Shown: in pieces, positions 36,000 to 45,275 of the stretch
Numbering within the stretch: position 1 is the first letter of the stretch
Layout: every line of letters starts with the position of its first letter
Assembly (NCBI RefSeq): GCF_008123965.1
Contig: NZ_VSTH01000001.1
Coordinates: 1-64,000, forward strand
Source of the DNA: Bradyrhizobium hipponense
GTDB lineage: Bacteria; Pseudomonadota; Alphaproteobacteria; Rhizobiales; Xanthobacteraceae
Direction of reading: 5' to 3'
DNA length: 64,000 bases
The notes under the pieces: generated by a model
What the model was told of the DNA's origin: nothing
The model's input: only the letters and a program-made list of their open reading frames with translations
Database searches by the model: none
Position numbers and translations under genes: made by a program

Positions 36000-36312
36000 G
36001 CCCACCGCGACGAAGTCGACGGAGACGTGGGTCAGGGAGCTCAACGAGGCCGGCGTGCCCTGCGGGCCGATCTACGCGATCGACCACATGTTCGAGGACG
36101 AGCAGGTCAAGCATCTCGGCATCGCGCAGGACATGCCGAACGACGAGGATCGAGACATCCGCCTGGTCGGTCAGCCCGTCACGCTGTCGCGCACGCCGAG
36201 CAGGATGGTGGCGCGGCCGCCGGAATTCGGCGAGCAGACTGACGAAGTGCTCGCCGAATTCGGTTTTGATCAAGAAGAAATTGTAGCTCTCAGGACCGCG
36301 AGGGTCGTGTGA
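36000..36312 (+). pseudogene. C-terminal fragment of a CaiB-type CoA transferase (second copy)
   Basis: From KSTETWVREL to the stop, about 99 residues align without gaps to the end of the intact enzyme at 32760-33953, with roughly 15 differences by eye. The DNA is similarly close. Everything upstream, including the catalytic Asp and the CoA-binding N-terminal domain, is missing; the frame opens at ATG 35929 with unrelated sequence. It is a partial duplicate that cannot be an enzyme on its own. Confidence 0.85.
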
Positions 36313-36493
36313 ATTCGAAGTGAGCGCGAAGAAAGCGAGATGAAAATGCACGCGCGAGCACGTTTCGTCTCAGTTCGCGGAGTGAACGCGCTCACGCACA
36401 GTCTGGTACCCGGCGCGAGTCGTCTTGGAACAAGGTGGTCATTAAACGGAAGACGCTCGTCAGCCTGCGTTAGTTGACGGGCTCCTAGCCAAA

Positions 36494-36520
36494 GGTCGCA
36501 ACGAGTTCACCGTTGCGACC
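36494..36520. repeat. Perfect 10-bp inverted repeat
   Basis: GGTCGCAACG and CGTTGCGACC are separated by seven bases. It lies between the CoA-transferase fragment and the next gene and could be a terminator stem without a T-run, or an operator. Confidence 0.6.
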
Positions 36521-36669
36521 GGCGAATATGAACAGAACCAGGGTTACGCTTAATTAGCGGCATGCGCGATCCGTGCTCTCTGGGGACGCCCCTGGGGACA
36601 TTTGCGGCCTTGTGCTTCGGGGTGAGCCCGTGCTTTTGTGGGGCGGATGCTCGAGCGGTACGGTCCGGT

Positions 36670-37155
36670 ATGATTCTAAGTACACACGCGATTGTTGGCG
36701 GCGCGATCGCTTATATGTTGCCCTCCCATCCAATCGTGGTCGCTCTCGCGGGATTTGCGAGCCATTTCGTGATCGATGCAATTCCACACTGGGACTATCC
36801 CCTTCAAGCAATCTCAGTTCGCAAAGATGCCGATAACCGACTTTTGAAGGCGGATCATCGGTTGTGGATGGACTTGCTCACGATCGCGATCGATGCATCG
36901 ACAGGATTAGCCATTGCGATCCTCCTATTTACCCCAAGCGCGCCGATTTGGGTGATCGCGCTGGGGGCCGGCGCCGGCATGCTGCCCGACCCGCTCCAGT
37001 TCGTGCATAGCCTCTATAAGCGAGAACCGTTAGTGACCCTTCAACGCTTCCACATCTGGATGCATACTAAACGTAGGCTGAATTGGCAGATTGGTATCAT
37101 CTCCCAAGCCGCTTTCGCCGCACTCGTTGCGGCAACCGCGCTAATCGCAAAGTAA
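36670..37155 (+). CDS. Small integral membrane protein of unknown function
   Basis: This protein has about 161 residues from ATG 36670. LSTHAIVGGAIAYMLPSHPIVVALAGFASHFVIDAIPHWDY at the N-terminus carries conserved His and Asp residues within hydrophobic helices. This resembles the membrane-bound metal-dependent hydrolase-like proteins (YdjM/LexA-regulated type), where His and Asp are thought to bind metal. Three or four membrane segments are visible. The longer frame from 36562 has no better start. It is a monocistronic unit by position. Function is unknown. Confidence 0.6.
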   Translation: MILSTHAIVGGAIAYMLPSHPIVVALAGFASHFVIDAIPHWDYPLQAISVRKDADNRLLKADHRLWMDLLTIAIDASTGLAIAILLFTPSAPIWVIALGAGAGMLPDPLQFVHSLYKREPLVTLQRFHIWMHTKRRLNWQIGIISQAAFAALVAATALIAK

Positions 37156-37227
37156 CCGCGAGCAGAAGGAAAACCCAGCGGAAGCACGCCTTCTTCGGAC
37201 GTTTCAGCGCCGGTGACTCCGGATTTT

Positions 37228-38727
37228 CTATCGCCTAGCCCATGTTAGATGTCCGAGGAGACGGTCGAGCACCGGCCAAAACAGCAGCACGATCGCCAAG
37301 GTCGTGATCGAGCCGACCAGGCCGTTCGACCAGAACACCTTGAGGTCGCCGCCGGCGCCGATCATCGACAGGCGGAAGGCATCCTCGGCGCGGTTGCCGA
37401 GCACGAGCGCCAGCGTGAGCGGCGCCAGAGGAATGCCGATCTTCTTGAAGACATAGCCGACGACGCCGAAGCCGAGCATCAGCCAGATGTCGAACATCGC
37501 GTTCTGGATCGCATAGGCGCCGATCGCGCAGGACACCACGATCATCGGCGCCACCGCGGCGAACGGCACGCGCAGGATCGAGGCGAAAATCGGCACCGTC
37601 GTCAGCACGAGCACGAGACCGACGACGTTGCCGAGATACATCGAGGCGATCAGGCCCCAGACGAAATCCTTGTGCTCGACGAACAGCAGCGGCCCCGGAT
37701 TGAGCCCCCACACCATCAAGCCGCCGAGCAGGATCGCGGCAGTGCCGGAGCCGGGAATGCCGAGCGCCAGCATCGGCAACAGCGCCGCGGTGCCGGAGGC
37801 GTGCGCCGCAGTTTCCGGCGCGAACACGCCCTCGATGCGGCCTTTGCCAAAACTCTCGGGATCCTTGGCGAAACGCTTGGCGAGATTGTACCCCATGAAG
37901 GACGCCGCGATCGCGCCACCCGGGGTAATGCCGAGCCAGCAGCCGATGAAGGAGGAGCGCAGCAGCGTCACCCAGTATTTCGGCAGGTCCTTCCACACGC
38001 CCAGCACGACGCGAAGCGAAATGCTGGCCGCGTGGCCGCGCAGCGCCAGGCGCTCCTCCATGGTCAGCAGGATCTCGCTGATGCCGAATAGGCCGATGAC
38101 GGCAACGAGGAAGCTGATGCCCCGCAACAACTCCGCGGTGCCGAAGGTCATGCGCAGCTGGCCCGACACGGTATCCATGCCGACGCCGGCGAGCAGAAGG
38201 CCGAGCGACATCGAGATCACCGTCTTGTGCTTGGCCTCGCGTCCGAGGCCGACAAAGGAGCAGAAGGTCAGCAGATAGACCGCGAAGAATTCGGGCGGGC
38301 CGAACTTCAGCGCAAAGGACGAGATCATCGGCGCAAGGAAGGTGATCAGCAGCACCGCGACAAGCGAGCCGATAAACGAGGACGTGAACGCCGCCGTCAG
38401 CGCCTCCGCCGCCCTGCCCTGCTGCGCCATCGGATAGCCGTCGAAGGTGGTCGCGACCGACCAGGCTTCGCCGGGAATGTTGAACAGGATCGAGGTAATG
38501 GCGCCGCCGAACAGCGCGCCCCAGTAGATGCAGGACAACATCACGATCGCCGAGGTCGGATCCATCGTGAAGGTCAGCGGCAAGAGGATCGCCACGCCGT
38601 TGGGGCCGCCGAGGCCGGGGAGCACGCCGACGAAGATGCCGAGCACCAGCCCGACCATCATCAACACCAGCGTCTTCCACGTGAGCAGGACGGCGAAGCC
38701 GTGGACCAAAAGACCGAACGCTTCCAT
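37228..38727 (-). CDS. tctA: Tripartite tricarboxylate transporter, large permease TctA
   Basis: This 499-residue polytopic protein has GVLPGLGGPNGVAILLPLTF near residue 36, the glycine-rich TctA signature, and a second GITPGGAIAASFMGYNLAKRF near residue 270. These duplicate the same fold. LALGIPGSGTAAILLGGLMVWGLNPGP near residue 325 is the third conserved stretch. With TctB and TctC just upstream (11 bp and about 700 bp) it forms a sodium- or proton-driven high-affinity uptake system for small carboxylates. Confidence 0.93.
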   Translation of the reverse strand: MEAFGLLVHGFAVLLTWKTLVLMMVGLVLGIFVGVLPGLGGPNGVAILLPLTFTMDPTSAIVMLSCIYWGALFGGAITSILFNIPGEAWSVATTFDGYPMAQQGRAAEALTAAFTSSFIGSLVAVLLITFLAPMISSFALKFGPPEFFAVYLLTFCSFVGLGREAKHKTVISMSLGLLLAGVGMDTVSGQLRMTFGTAELLRGISFLVAVIGLFGISEILLTMEERLALRGHAASISLRVVLGVWKDLPKYWVTLLRSSFIGCWLGITPGGAIAASFMGYNLAKRFAKDPESFGKGRIEGVFAPETAAHASGTAALLPMLALGIPGSGTAAILLGGLMVWGLNPGPLLFVEHKDFVWGLIASMYLGNVVGLVLVLTTVPIFASILRVPFAAVAPMIVVSCAIGAYAIQNAMFDIWLMLGFGVVGYVFKKIGIPLAPLTLALVLGNRAEDAFRLSMIGAGGDLKVFWSNGLVGSITTLAIVLLFWPVLDRLLGHLTWARR

Positions 38728-38737
38728 CGCTACCCGC

Positions 38738-39307
38738 CTAGTAGCCGAAGGCCGCTTCGAGCGGTCCCTTCGGCATGATGACGTCGAAGGCGATGTCGAA
38801 GGTGACGAACATGATCGCCGTGAACAGGAAAGCGGTGAGCAGCGACTTCCACAGCGCGATCTTGCCGACCAGTCGCATGAAACTTGCGATCAAGAGCAAA
38901 CTCGCGACATAGAGGCCGAGGAACTGCGTCACGAGGCAGAACAGCAGCGTCGGCACGAACACCGCCAGAACGCGGCGGGCCTGCGCGCGCGTGACGAAGG
39001 TTTCGGACGCCGCGCGGCGGGCAAGCAGAGCGACAATCAGGCCGTAAAGGCTGCCGCCGCCGAGGATGGTCGAAAGATAGAACGGGAAATAGCCAGGCTC
39101 TGGCCCGGTCGAATCCCAGGAGATGCCGGTGCGCCAATTGTCGTAGCCAAGCGTTGCAGCCAGCGCAAGAAGGAGCAGGCAGACCACAATTTCAACCGTG
39201 CCCGAGATGACGACAGAAGGCGAGTCGTGTTCGGGCGCGGTTGGATCCTCGACAACGATTTCAAGATCGGTTTGGGACATGAGCTGTGAGGGACGGAGTA
39301 AGTTCAA
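38738..39307 (-). CDS. tctB: Tripartite tricarboxylate transporter, small membrane subunit TctB
   Basis: This 189-residue protein has four hydrophobic segments after a polar, acidic N-terminal tail. The middle stretch TGPEPGYFPFYLSTILGGGSLYGL near residue 68 is the conserved TctB sequence. It lies 10 bp before tctA and so is translated with it. TctB proteins are poorly conserved and need partners; genome position gives good support. Confidence 0.9.
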   Translation of the reverse strand: MNLLRPSQLMSQTDLEIVVEDPTAPEHDSPSVVISGTVEIVVCLLLLALAATLGYDNWRTGISWDSTGPEPGYFPFYLSTILGGGSLYGLIVALLARRAASETFVTRAQARRVLAVFVPTLLFCLVTQFLGLYVASLLLIASFMRLVGKIALWKSLLTAFLFTAIMFVTFDIAFDVIMPKGPLEAAFGY

Positions 39308-39310
39308 TTT

Positions 39311-39433
39311 CCCCTCTCCCCCGCTTGCGGGGAGAGGATCAGGGTGAGGGGAGTCTCCGCGGCGACGGTGAGGATTGGACTCGCGGAGAGGCCCCTAACC
39401 CCGACCCTCTCCCTGTAAGAACGGGGAGAGGGA
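39311..39433. repeat. Two CT-rich hairpin repeats between tctB and tctC
   Basis: CCTCTCCCCCGC / GCGGGGAGAGG (39313-39337) and CCCTCTCCC / GGGGAGAGGG (39405-39432) are two stem-loops of a repeat family common between genes in alphaproteobacteria. They may attenuate or stabilise the transcript so that the binding protein is made in excess over the membrane subunits. Confidence 0.75.
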
Positions 39434-39443
39434 GAAGACAAAG

Positions 39444-40430
39444 CTACTTCGCGACGAATCCGGCTTCCGTCATCAGCGATTTGTTGACTGCATCGTCCTC
39501 CTCGAGGAATTGCACCATATCCTTGCCGGTGAGGAAGATCGGCTTCAACGCCTGCTTTTCCATGTAGTCCTTGAATTCCGCGGTCTGCGTCACCTTGTGG
39601 AACAGCTCGACATAGAACGCCTGCTGCTCAGCCGTGACCTTGCCGGGCAGGAACATTGCGCGCAGCATCAGATACTGGACGTCGACCCCCTCCTCCTTGC
39701 AGGTCGGGATGTCGGCCCAGGACTGCGTGTCCGTCACCTTGGTGGTGTAGGAGATGCGCTCCTTGTCGAACACGCAGAGCGGACGCACTTGGCCCGCGCG
39801 CCAGACTTCGAGATTTTCGCTCGGGTTGTTGACATTGGATTCGGTGTGGTTGCCGACGAGCTGGGTCGCAGCCTCGCCGCCGGACTTGTAGGGCAGATAG
39901 GAGAATTTCGCGCCGGTCTTCTGCTCAAGGAACACGGTCAGGACGTGATCCTCGCGCTTGGAGCCGGTACCGCCCATCTTGAACGGAGCGCTCGCGGCCT
40001 TCGCGGCCGCGACGAATTCCTTCACCGTCTTTGGCCCCGCGCTGTTGTCCCACAGCACGAACTGGTCGAGCGCAACCACCGAGACGGGGGTCAGCTCACG
40101 CCAGTTGAACGGGATCTTGGCGGACAGCGGCAGCATGTAGATCAGCGAATAGGCGATCAGCACCTTGTTCGGATCGCCCTCGCTGGATTTCATGTACATC
40201 AGCGCTTCCGCGCCTGAAGCGCCGCCCTTGAGCGAGACCACGATCGGTTGCTTCATCAGGCTGTTCTTCTGGATCGCGGCCTGCATCATCCGCGCCATCT
40301 GGTCGGAGGCGCCACCTGCGCCAGCCGCCACCACGATCTCGACGGGTTTTGTCGGCTCCCAGCCGGCAAGGGCTGGAGTCGTCAACAACATTGCCGCCAC
40401 AGCGCCGACGGCCTTCACTGGAATTCGCAC
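39444..40430 (-). CDS. tctC: TctC/Bug family periplasmic substrate-binding protein
   Basis: This 328-residue protein starts with a signal peptide (basic residues, then AVAAMLLTTPALAGW). VEIVVAAGAGGASDQMARMMQ near residue 30 and VSLKGGASGAEALMYM near residue 64 are the two loops that hold a carboxylate ligand in this Bug family. It is the periplasmic receptor for the TctAB permease downstream. The ligand could be a di- or tricarboxylate or a 2-hydroxy acid; the sequence does not decide. Confidence 0.92.
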   Translation of the reverse strand: MRIPVKAVGAVAAMLLTTPALAGWEPTKPVEIVVAAGAGGASDQMARMMQAAIQKNSLMKQPIVVSLKGGASGAEALMYMKSSEGDPNKVLIAYSLIYMLPLSAKIPFNWRELTPVSVVALDQFVLWDNSAGPKTVKEFVAAAKAASAPFKMGGTGSKREDHVLTVFLEQKTGAKFSYLPYKSGGEAATQLVGNHTESNVNNPSENLEVWRAGQVRPLCVFDKERISYTTKVTDTQSWADIPTCKEEGVDVQYLMLRAMFLPGKVTAEQQAFYVELFHKVTQTAEFKDYMEKQALKPIFLTGKDMVQFLEEDDAVNKSLMTEAGFVAK

Positions 40431-40571
40431 GCGTTTCGTCCCCTGATTTTTATTGGCTTTGTGACGCCGGGAAATTCATAAGCGCATTGTGCGGACTAAT
40501 CCTAACGAGTTCAAGCAGGCGGTCATTCCACCGCATATACTTTCGGCTGACGGAAAGCGCGCCGCAGCGCG

Positions 40572-41369
40572 CTACTTGCCCTGCCAGTTCGGCGTGCGCT
40601 TGTTGAGAAAGGCGTCCATTCCCTCGCGGAAATCCTCGCTCATATAGGCCTTGAGGATCAGATCCTCGCCCTCTTCGCGCGACAGCGTGCGGCGGATGCG
40701 GCGCACCGCCTCCTTGGTCGCTTCGAGCGTGAGCGGCGCGTGGCTGGCGACGAGCCTTGCGGTCTCGTCGGCGCGGCGCTGCAGCGTCTCGACGTCGGGC
40801 ACGACCTCGTTGAGCAGGCCGAGCGCCAGGGCTTCCGGCGCCTCGACCAGTCGTGCCTTGAAGATCAGGTCCTTGGTGCGGGCCGGACCGACCAGCGAGA
40901 CGACGCGGCTGATGTTCGACATCGACAGGCAGTTGCCGAGCGTGCGCGCGATCGGAAAGCCGATGCGGGTGGTCTCGGTACCGATGCGGAGGTCGCAGCA
41001 GGCCGCAATCCCGGCGCCGCCGCCGGTGCAGGCACCAGCGATCGCCGCGATCACGGGCACGCGGCACTGCTCCAGCGTGCCGAGCACGCGGTCGATCCGT
41101 GCCTCGTAGTCGAGCGCATCCTGCGCGGTCTTGAAGGCGCGGAACTGCGAAATGTCGGTGCCGGAGGCGAACGCCTTGTCGCCGGCGCCGATCAGGATCA
41201 GCGCCTTGATCGAACGGTCGGCGTTGATCTCCTGGCAGATCTCCGCCATGCGCTCGTACATGGCGAAGGTGAGCGCATTGCGCGCCTGCGGGCGGTTGAA
41301 GGTGATCCGCGCGATGCCGTCCTGGACGGAGTAGAGTAGGTCCTCGTTGGTCGTGGTCGGTGCGTTCAT
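40572..41369 (-). CDS. Enoyl-CoA hydratase/isomerase family protein
   Basis: This 265-residue crotonase-fold protein has ARITFNRPQARNALTFAMYE near residue 18, the CoA-binding GAGDKAFASGTDISQF near residue 62, and the oxyanion-hole region IAGACTGGGAGIAACCDLRI near residue 120. The Glu expected at one catalytic position of true hydratases is not obvious in the STDI region, so the reaction might be isomerase or hydrolase instead. It stands at the end of an operon with an aminotransferase upstream (50 bp). The role in the pathway is not clear. Confidence 0.82.
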   Translation of the reverse strand: MNAPTTTNEDLLYSVQDGIARITFNRPQARNALTFAMYERMAEICQEINADRSIKALILIGAGDKAFASGTDISQFRAFKTAQDALDYEARIDRVLGTLEQCRVPVIAAIAGACTGGGAGIAACCDLRIGTETTRIGFPIARTLGNCLSMSNISRVVSLVGPARTKDLIFKARLVEAPEALALGLLNEVVPDVETLQRRADETARLVASHAPLTLEATKEAVRRIRRTLSREEGEDLILKAYMSEDFREGMDAFLNKRTPNWQGK

Positions 41370-41418
41370 CGCGCGCTCACTTCTTGACTTTTCTACAGTT
41401 GGTTCAGGCTTTGAGCCT

Positions 41419-42618
41419 TCAAGCCACCTGCGCCTTGGCCATCGGCACCACGTCGCGTCCCTTCAGGACGTCCATCGCCGCCAGCACGCCGCCGCTCCGG
41501 TGCGGGATCTTCGCAAGATCCAGACCCATCTCGACGCCGGCGAGCGTACCCATCAGCATCAGATCGTTGAAATGGCCGATATGGCCGATGCGGAACACCT
41601 TGCCCTTGACCTTGTTCAGGCCGGTGCCGAGCGACATGTCGAAATTCTCCAGCACGACCTTGCGGAAGGCGTCGGCGTCGTGTCCATCCGGCACGCGCAC
41701 GCCGGTGAGAGCCGGCGAGTGCGCGGCAGGATCGGCGCACTGCGTCTCCAGACCCCAGACCTTCACCGCCGCGCGCGTTGCCGCGCTATGACGCTTGTGA
41801 CGGGTCCACACGTTCTCGAGCCCCTCCTCCTCAAGCATCTTCACCGCTTCGCGCAGGCCGAACAGCAGGTTGGTCGCCGGCGTATAGGGGAAGGTGCCGA
41901 GCTTGTTGAAGGTGATGACTTCCTGCCAGTCCCAGTACGAGCGCATGCCCGGATTGGCCTTCGCAGCGGCGAGCGCCTTGTCCGAGACGGCGTTGAAGCC
42001 GAGGCCTGGCGGCAGCATCAGGCCCTTCTGCGAGCCGGCGACCGAGACGTCGATGCCCCAGGCGTCATGCTCATATTCCATCGAGCCGAGGCCGGAGATG
42101 GTGTCGACCATCAGGAGTGCCGGATGCTTGACCCGGTCGAGCAGCTTGCGCACTTCGAGCGGTGGCGTCACGCAACCGGTCGAGGTCTCGTTGTGTACGA
42201 CGCACACCGCCTTGATCTTGTGCTGCTTGTCGGCAATGAGGCGCTGTTCGATCTCGGCAAGATCGGCGCCATGGCGCCAATCGCTCGGGATGAAGTCGAC
42301 GTCGAGCTTGAACTTGTCGGCAATGCCGCGCCAGAGGATAGCGAACTGACCGGTCTCGCACATCAGGACCTTGTCGCCGGGCGCAAGCACGTTGACCATG
42401 GCCGCTTCCCAGGCGCCGGTACCGGACGAGGGAAAGATGATGACGGGCTGCTTGGTGCGGAACACGCGCTGCATCGAAGCCAGCACAGCGAAACCGAGCT
42501 CGGCGAACTCCGGACCGCGGTGGTCCAGCGTCGGCATGTCCATCGCCCGCAGCACCCGGTCGGGCACGTTGGTCGGTCCTGGAATCTGTAAGAAATGCCT
42601 TCCAGTATGCACGGTCAT
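41419..42618 (-). CDS. Class V aminotransferase (alanine/serine-glyoxylate type), copy A
   Basis: This 399-residue PLP enzyme has IFPSSGTGAWEAAMVNVL near residue 61 (phosphate-binding), the PLP-pyridine Asp in LMVDTISGLGS (D172) and the Schiff-base Lys in SQKGLMLPPGL (K198). The family moves an amino group from alanine, serine or related donors to glyoxylate, or performs a reverse reaction. A paralogue at 44073-45275 flanks the MFS gene on the other side. The cluster also contains a GlcDF-like dehydrogenase that could produce a 2-oxo acid such as glyoxylate. The link is inferred. Confidence 0.87.
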   Translation of the reverse strand: MTVHTGRHFLQIPGPTNVPDRVLRAMDMPTLDHRGPEFAELGFAVLASMQRVFRTKQPVIIFPSSGTGAWEAAMVNVLAPGDKVLMCETGQFAILWRGIADKFKLDVDFIPSDWRHGADLAEIEQRLIADKQHKIKAVCVVHNETSTGCVTPPLEVRKLLDRVKHPALLMVDTISGLGSMEYEHDAWGIDVSVAGSQKGLMLPPGLGFNAVSDKALAAAKANPGMRSYWDWQEVITFNKLGTFPYTPATNLLFGLREAVKMLEEEGLENVWTRHKRHSAATRAAVKVWGLETQCADPAAHSPALTGVRVPDGHDADAFRKVVLENFDMSLGTGLNKVKGKVFRIGHIGHFNDLMLMGTLAGVEMGLDLAKIPHRSGGVLAAMDVLKGRDVVPMAKAQVA

Positions 42619-42736
42619 AGGCGTCCTTCCCGGTCTTGCCTTGATTTTGGTGAGCCGCCGAATAGCACCATTTGACCGGCTTGTCCCCTCTCCTTAAGGC
42701 GCCTCCCATGCATCACCGGCGGACCTCCGCCGCCCC

Positions 42737-44026
42737 CTACTCCGCGGCCACCACCTTCCCGGACGGCAGGCGCCCTTCGGCCTCCGTGAACGGGCGCTCC
42801 GGATGCATCAGGAAGGCGGAGAAGCCGCCGAGCAGCAACAGCCCCATCGACATCAGGAATGGCAGGTACCAATTGCCGGTCGCATCGATCACGAAGCCCG
42901 CGACCAGAGGGGAGACGATGGCGGCGAAGGCCGACCCCGTGTTCATCAGTCCCGATGCTGTTCCGGAATATTTCGGGGCGATGTCCATCGGGATCGACCA
43001 CATCGGGCCGATCACCAGCTCGGCGCAGAAGAAGCCTGCCGACAGACATAGCGCGACGACGGTGATGTCGTGAACGAACAGGATCGGCAGCAGCGACAGC
43101 AGTGCCCCCGCAAATCCCGCAACGGTGACGCTGAGCCGCGCCAGGCGGACATTGCCGGTGCGGTCGAGGATCTTGTCCGACAGCACGCCGCCGACACTGT
43201 CGCCGACCACGCCGGCGAAGAACACGCCCGAGGCGAACAGCGCCGAGTTCTTGATGTCGAGACTGTAGTTGTTCTTGAAGAACAGCGGCAGCCAGTTGAG
43301 GTAGAGCCACAGGCACCAGCCGTAGCAGAAATAGGTCAGCGTCACCGGCCACATGCGACCGAGCAGCGGGCCCCACGGTACGCGCGGCCGCTCGCCGGTC
43401 GGGCGCGGCGGCAGCGCCGCGAGCTCGGCTTCGGTGATCGAGGCATGCTCCTTCGGCTCGTTGCGGAAGTACCAGACCCAGATGACGCCCCAGACCAGGC
43501 TCACGAAGCCGAGCACGACGAACGCGCCGCGCCACGTCAGCCAGAGGATCAGCAGCGCGACGGCCGGCGGCGTCACCGCATTGCCGAGCCGGGCGAAGGA
43601 ATGGGTCAGCCCCTGCGCGAAGCCGCGGCGGTTCGCGGGCGTCCAGTATTGCATCGCACGCGTCGCGGTCGGAAAGGTCGCGCCCTCGCCGAAGCCGAGC
43701 GCAAAGCGCGCGATGAACAACGCGGTAAGACCATGCACGAAGCCGGTCATGATGGTCGCCACCGCCCAGATCATGCCGCACCAGAACAGCGTCTTGCGCG
43801 GCCCGAAATGATCGCCGACCCAGCCGCCGATCACCTGGAACAGCAGATAGGGATAGGCGAAGGCCGAGAAGACGAGGCCAAGCTGGGTGTTCGAGAGGCC
43901 GAGCTCCTTCTGGATTTCGCTCGCCGCGGTGCCGATGTTCACCCGGTCGACATAGGTGATGAAATACATCGCGCAGAGCATCGCCAGCACGACATGCGTG
44001 GCCTTGAACCGAACTCCCATCTCCAC
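42737..44026 (-). CDS. MFS transporter, anion:cation symporter (ACS) family
   Basis: This 429-residue protein has twelve hydrophobic segments. The cytoplasmic loop GGWVGDHFGPRKTLFWC near residue 67 is the MFS signature. ALGFGEGATFPTATRAMQYWTPANRRG near residue 110 is typical of the ACS group that takes up sugar acids and carboxylates. It sits between two aminotransferase genes and is co-directional with them. It is a candidate second importer for the substrate of this cluster. Confidence 0.88.
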   Translation of the reverse strand: MEMGVRFKATHVVLAMLCAMYFITYVDRVNIGTAASEIQKELGLSNTQLGLVFSAFAYPYLLFQVIGGWVGDHFGPRKTLFWCGMIWAVATIMTGFVHGLTALFIARFALGFGEGATFPTATRAMQYWTPANRRGFAQGLTHSFARLGNAVTPPAVALLILWLTWRGAFVVLGFVSLVWGVIWVWYFRNEPKEHASITEAELAALPPRPTGERPRVPWGPLLGRMWPVTLTYFCYGWCLWLYLNWLPLFFKNNYSLDIKNSALFASGVFFAGVVGDSVGGVLSDKILDRTGNVRLARLSVTVAGFAGALLSLLPILFVHDITVVALCLSAGFFCAELVIGPMWSIPMDIAPKYSGTASGLMNTGSAFAAIVSPLVAGFVIDATGNWYLPFLMSMGLLLLGGFSAFLMHPERPFTEAEGRLPSGKVVAAE

Positions 44027-44072
44027 CCCTCCCTATTGCTGTTTTTATGATTGTCGGTGCGCGCCTCGCGCT

Positions 44073-45275
44073 CTAAGTGCCAACCACCTTCAGATGAGGC
44101 GAGGAATTGCCCTGCGTGCGCTGCTCCAGCAGCTTCATCGCCGCCTCGACGCCGCCGGAGCGGTGCGGCACGCCTGCGACCGACATTCCCATCTCCACGC
44201 CGGTGAGCGCACCGAGCAGCGTCAGCGCGTTGCATTCGCCGAGATGGCCGATGCGGAAGACCTTTCCGGCGACCTTCGACAGGCCGGAGCCGAGCGACAT
44301 GTTGTAATTGTCGAGCACGACTTTGCGGAACTGGTCGGCGTCATGACCGGGCGGCATCAGCACTGCGGTGAGCACCGGCGAGAACTCGGCGGGCTCCTGG
44401 CAGAGCACCTCGAGACCCCAATGGTTGACTGCGGCGCGGGTTGCGGCAGCTAACCGCTCGTGGCGCGCGAAGACGTTGTCGAGCCCCTCTTCGAGCAGCA
44501 TCGCGATCGCTTCGCGCAGGCCATAGAGCAAATTGGTCGCCGGCGTGTAGGGGAAGAAGCCCTTTGCATTCGGCTTGAGCATCTCCTCCCAGTCGAAATA
44601 GGAGCGCGGCATCCTGTTGGTCTTCGACGCGGCGCGGGCCTTTTCCGAGATCGCGTTGAAGCCGAGGCCGGGCGGCAGCATGAAACCCTTCTGCGAGCAG
44701 CTGACGCTGACATCGACCTTCCATTCGTCATGTCGATAGTCGACCGAACCGAGCGAGGAGATGGTGTCGACCATCAGCAGCGCCGGGTGCGAGGTGCGGT
44801 CGATCGCGGCCCGGATATCGGCGATGCGACTGGTCGCGCCGGTCGAGGTCTCGTTGTGCACGACCATCACCGCCTTGATCGCCCGCACGGTGTCGTCGGT
44901 GAGCTTCGCCTCGATCAGGGCCGGATCGGCGCCACGGCGCCAATCGCCGGGAACGAAATCGACCTCGATGCCGAAACGTGCCGCCATCTGGCGCCAGAGG
45001 GTGGCGAAGTGGCCGGTCTCGACCATCAGGACCTTGTCACCCGGCGACAGCGTGTTGACGATCGCAGCTTCCCAGGCACCGGTCCCCGAGGAGGGGAAGA
45101 TCACAACCGGACACGCGGTCTGGAAGATTTTCTGGCTGCCTTCGAGCACGGCCCGCCCGAGCTCCCCAAATTCCGCACTCCGGTGGTCGATGACCGGCAT
45201 GTCCATGGCGCGAAGAACGCGGTCGGGGACCGGGCTCGGGCCCGGAATCTGGAGGAAATGGCGTCCCTGATGCAT
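44073..45275 (-). CDS. Class V aminotransferase (alanine/serine-glyoxylate type), copy B
   Basis: This 400-residue paralogue of copy A has matching motifs: FPSSGTGAWEAAIVNTL near residue 60, LLMVDTISSLGS with D170, and SCSQKGFMLPPGLGFN with K196. The two are clearly homologous over their whole length and both start with GRHFLQIPGP, so a tandem duplication with the MFS gene inserted between them is likely. Divergent from the GntR regulator by 135 bp, it is probably the promoter-proximal gene of the leftward operon. Different amino donors may explain retention of both. Confidence 0.87.
   Translation of the reverse strand: MHQGRHFLQIPGPSPVPDRVLRAMDMPVIDHRSAEFGELGRAVLEGSQKIFQTACPVVIFPSSGTGAWEAAIVNTLSPGDKVLMVETGHFATLWRQMAARFGIEVDFVPGDWRRGADPALIEAKLTDDTVRAIKAVMVVHNETSTGATSRIADIRAAIDRTSHPALLMVDTISSLGSVDYRHDEWKVDVSVSCSQKGFMLPPGLGFNAISEKARAASKTNRMPRSYFDWEEMLKPNAKGFFPYTPATNLLYGLREAIAMLLEEGLDNVFARHERLAAATRAAVNHWGLEVLCQEPAEFSPVLTAVLMPPGHDADQFRKVVLDNYNMSLGSGLSKVAGKVFRIGHLGECNALTLLGALTGVEMGMSVAGVPHRSGGVEAAMKLLEQRTQGNSSPHLKVVGT

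Noticed and set aside
37235..38680. Second minus-strand frame of 481 codons within tctA
   Set aside because: It is an Arg/Ala-rich out-of-frame reading of tctA.
41347..42591. Plus-strand ORF of 414 codons
   Set aside because: Opposite to aminotransferase copy A, whose catalytic residues are complete. The composition is typical of a shadow frame.
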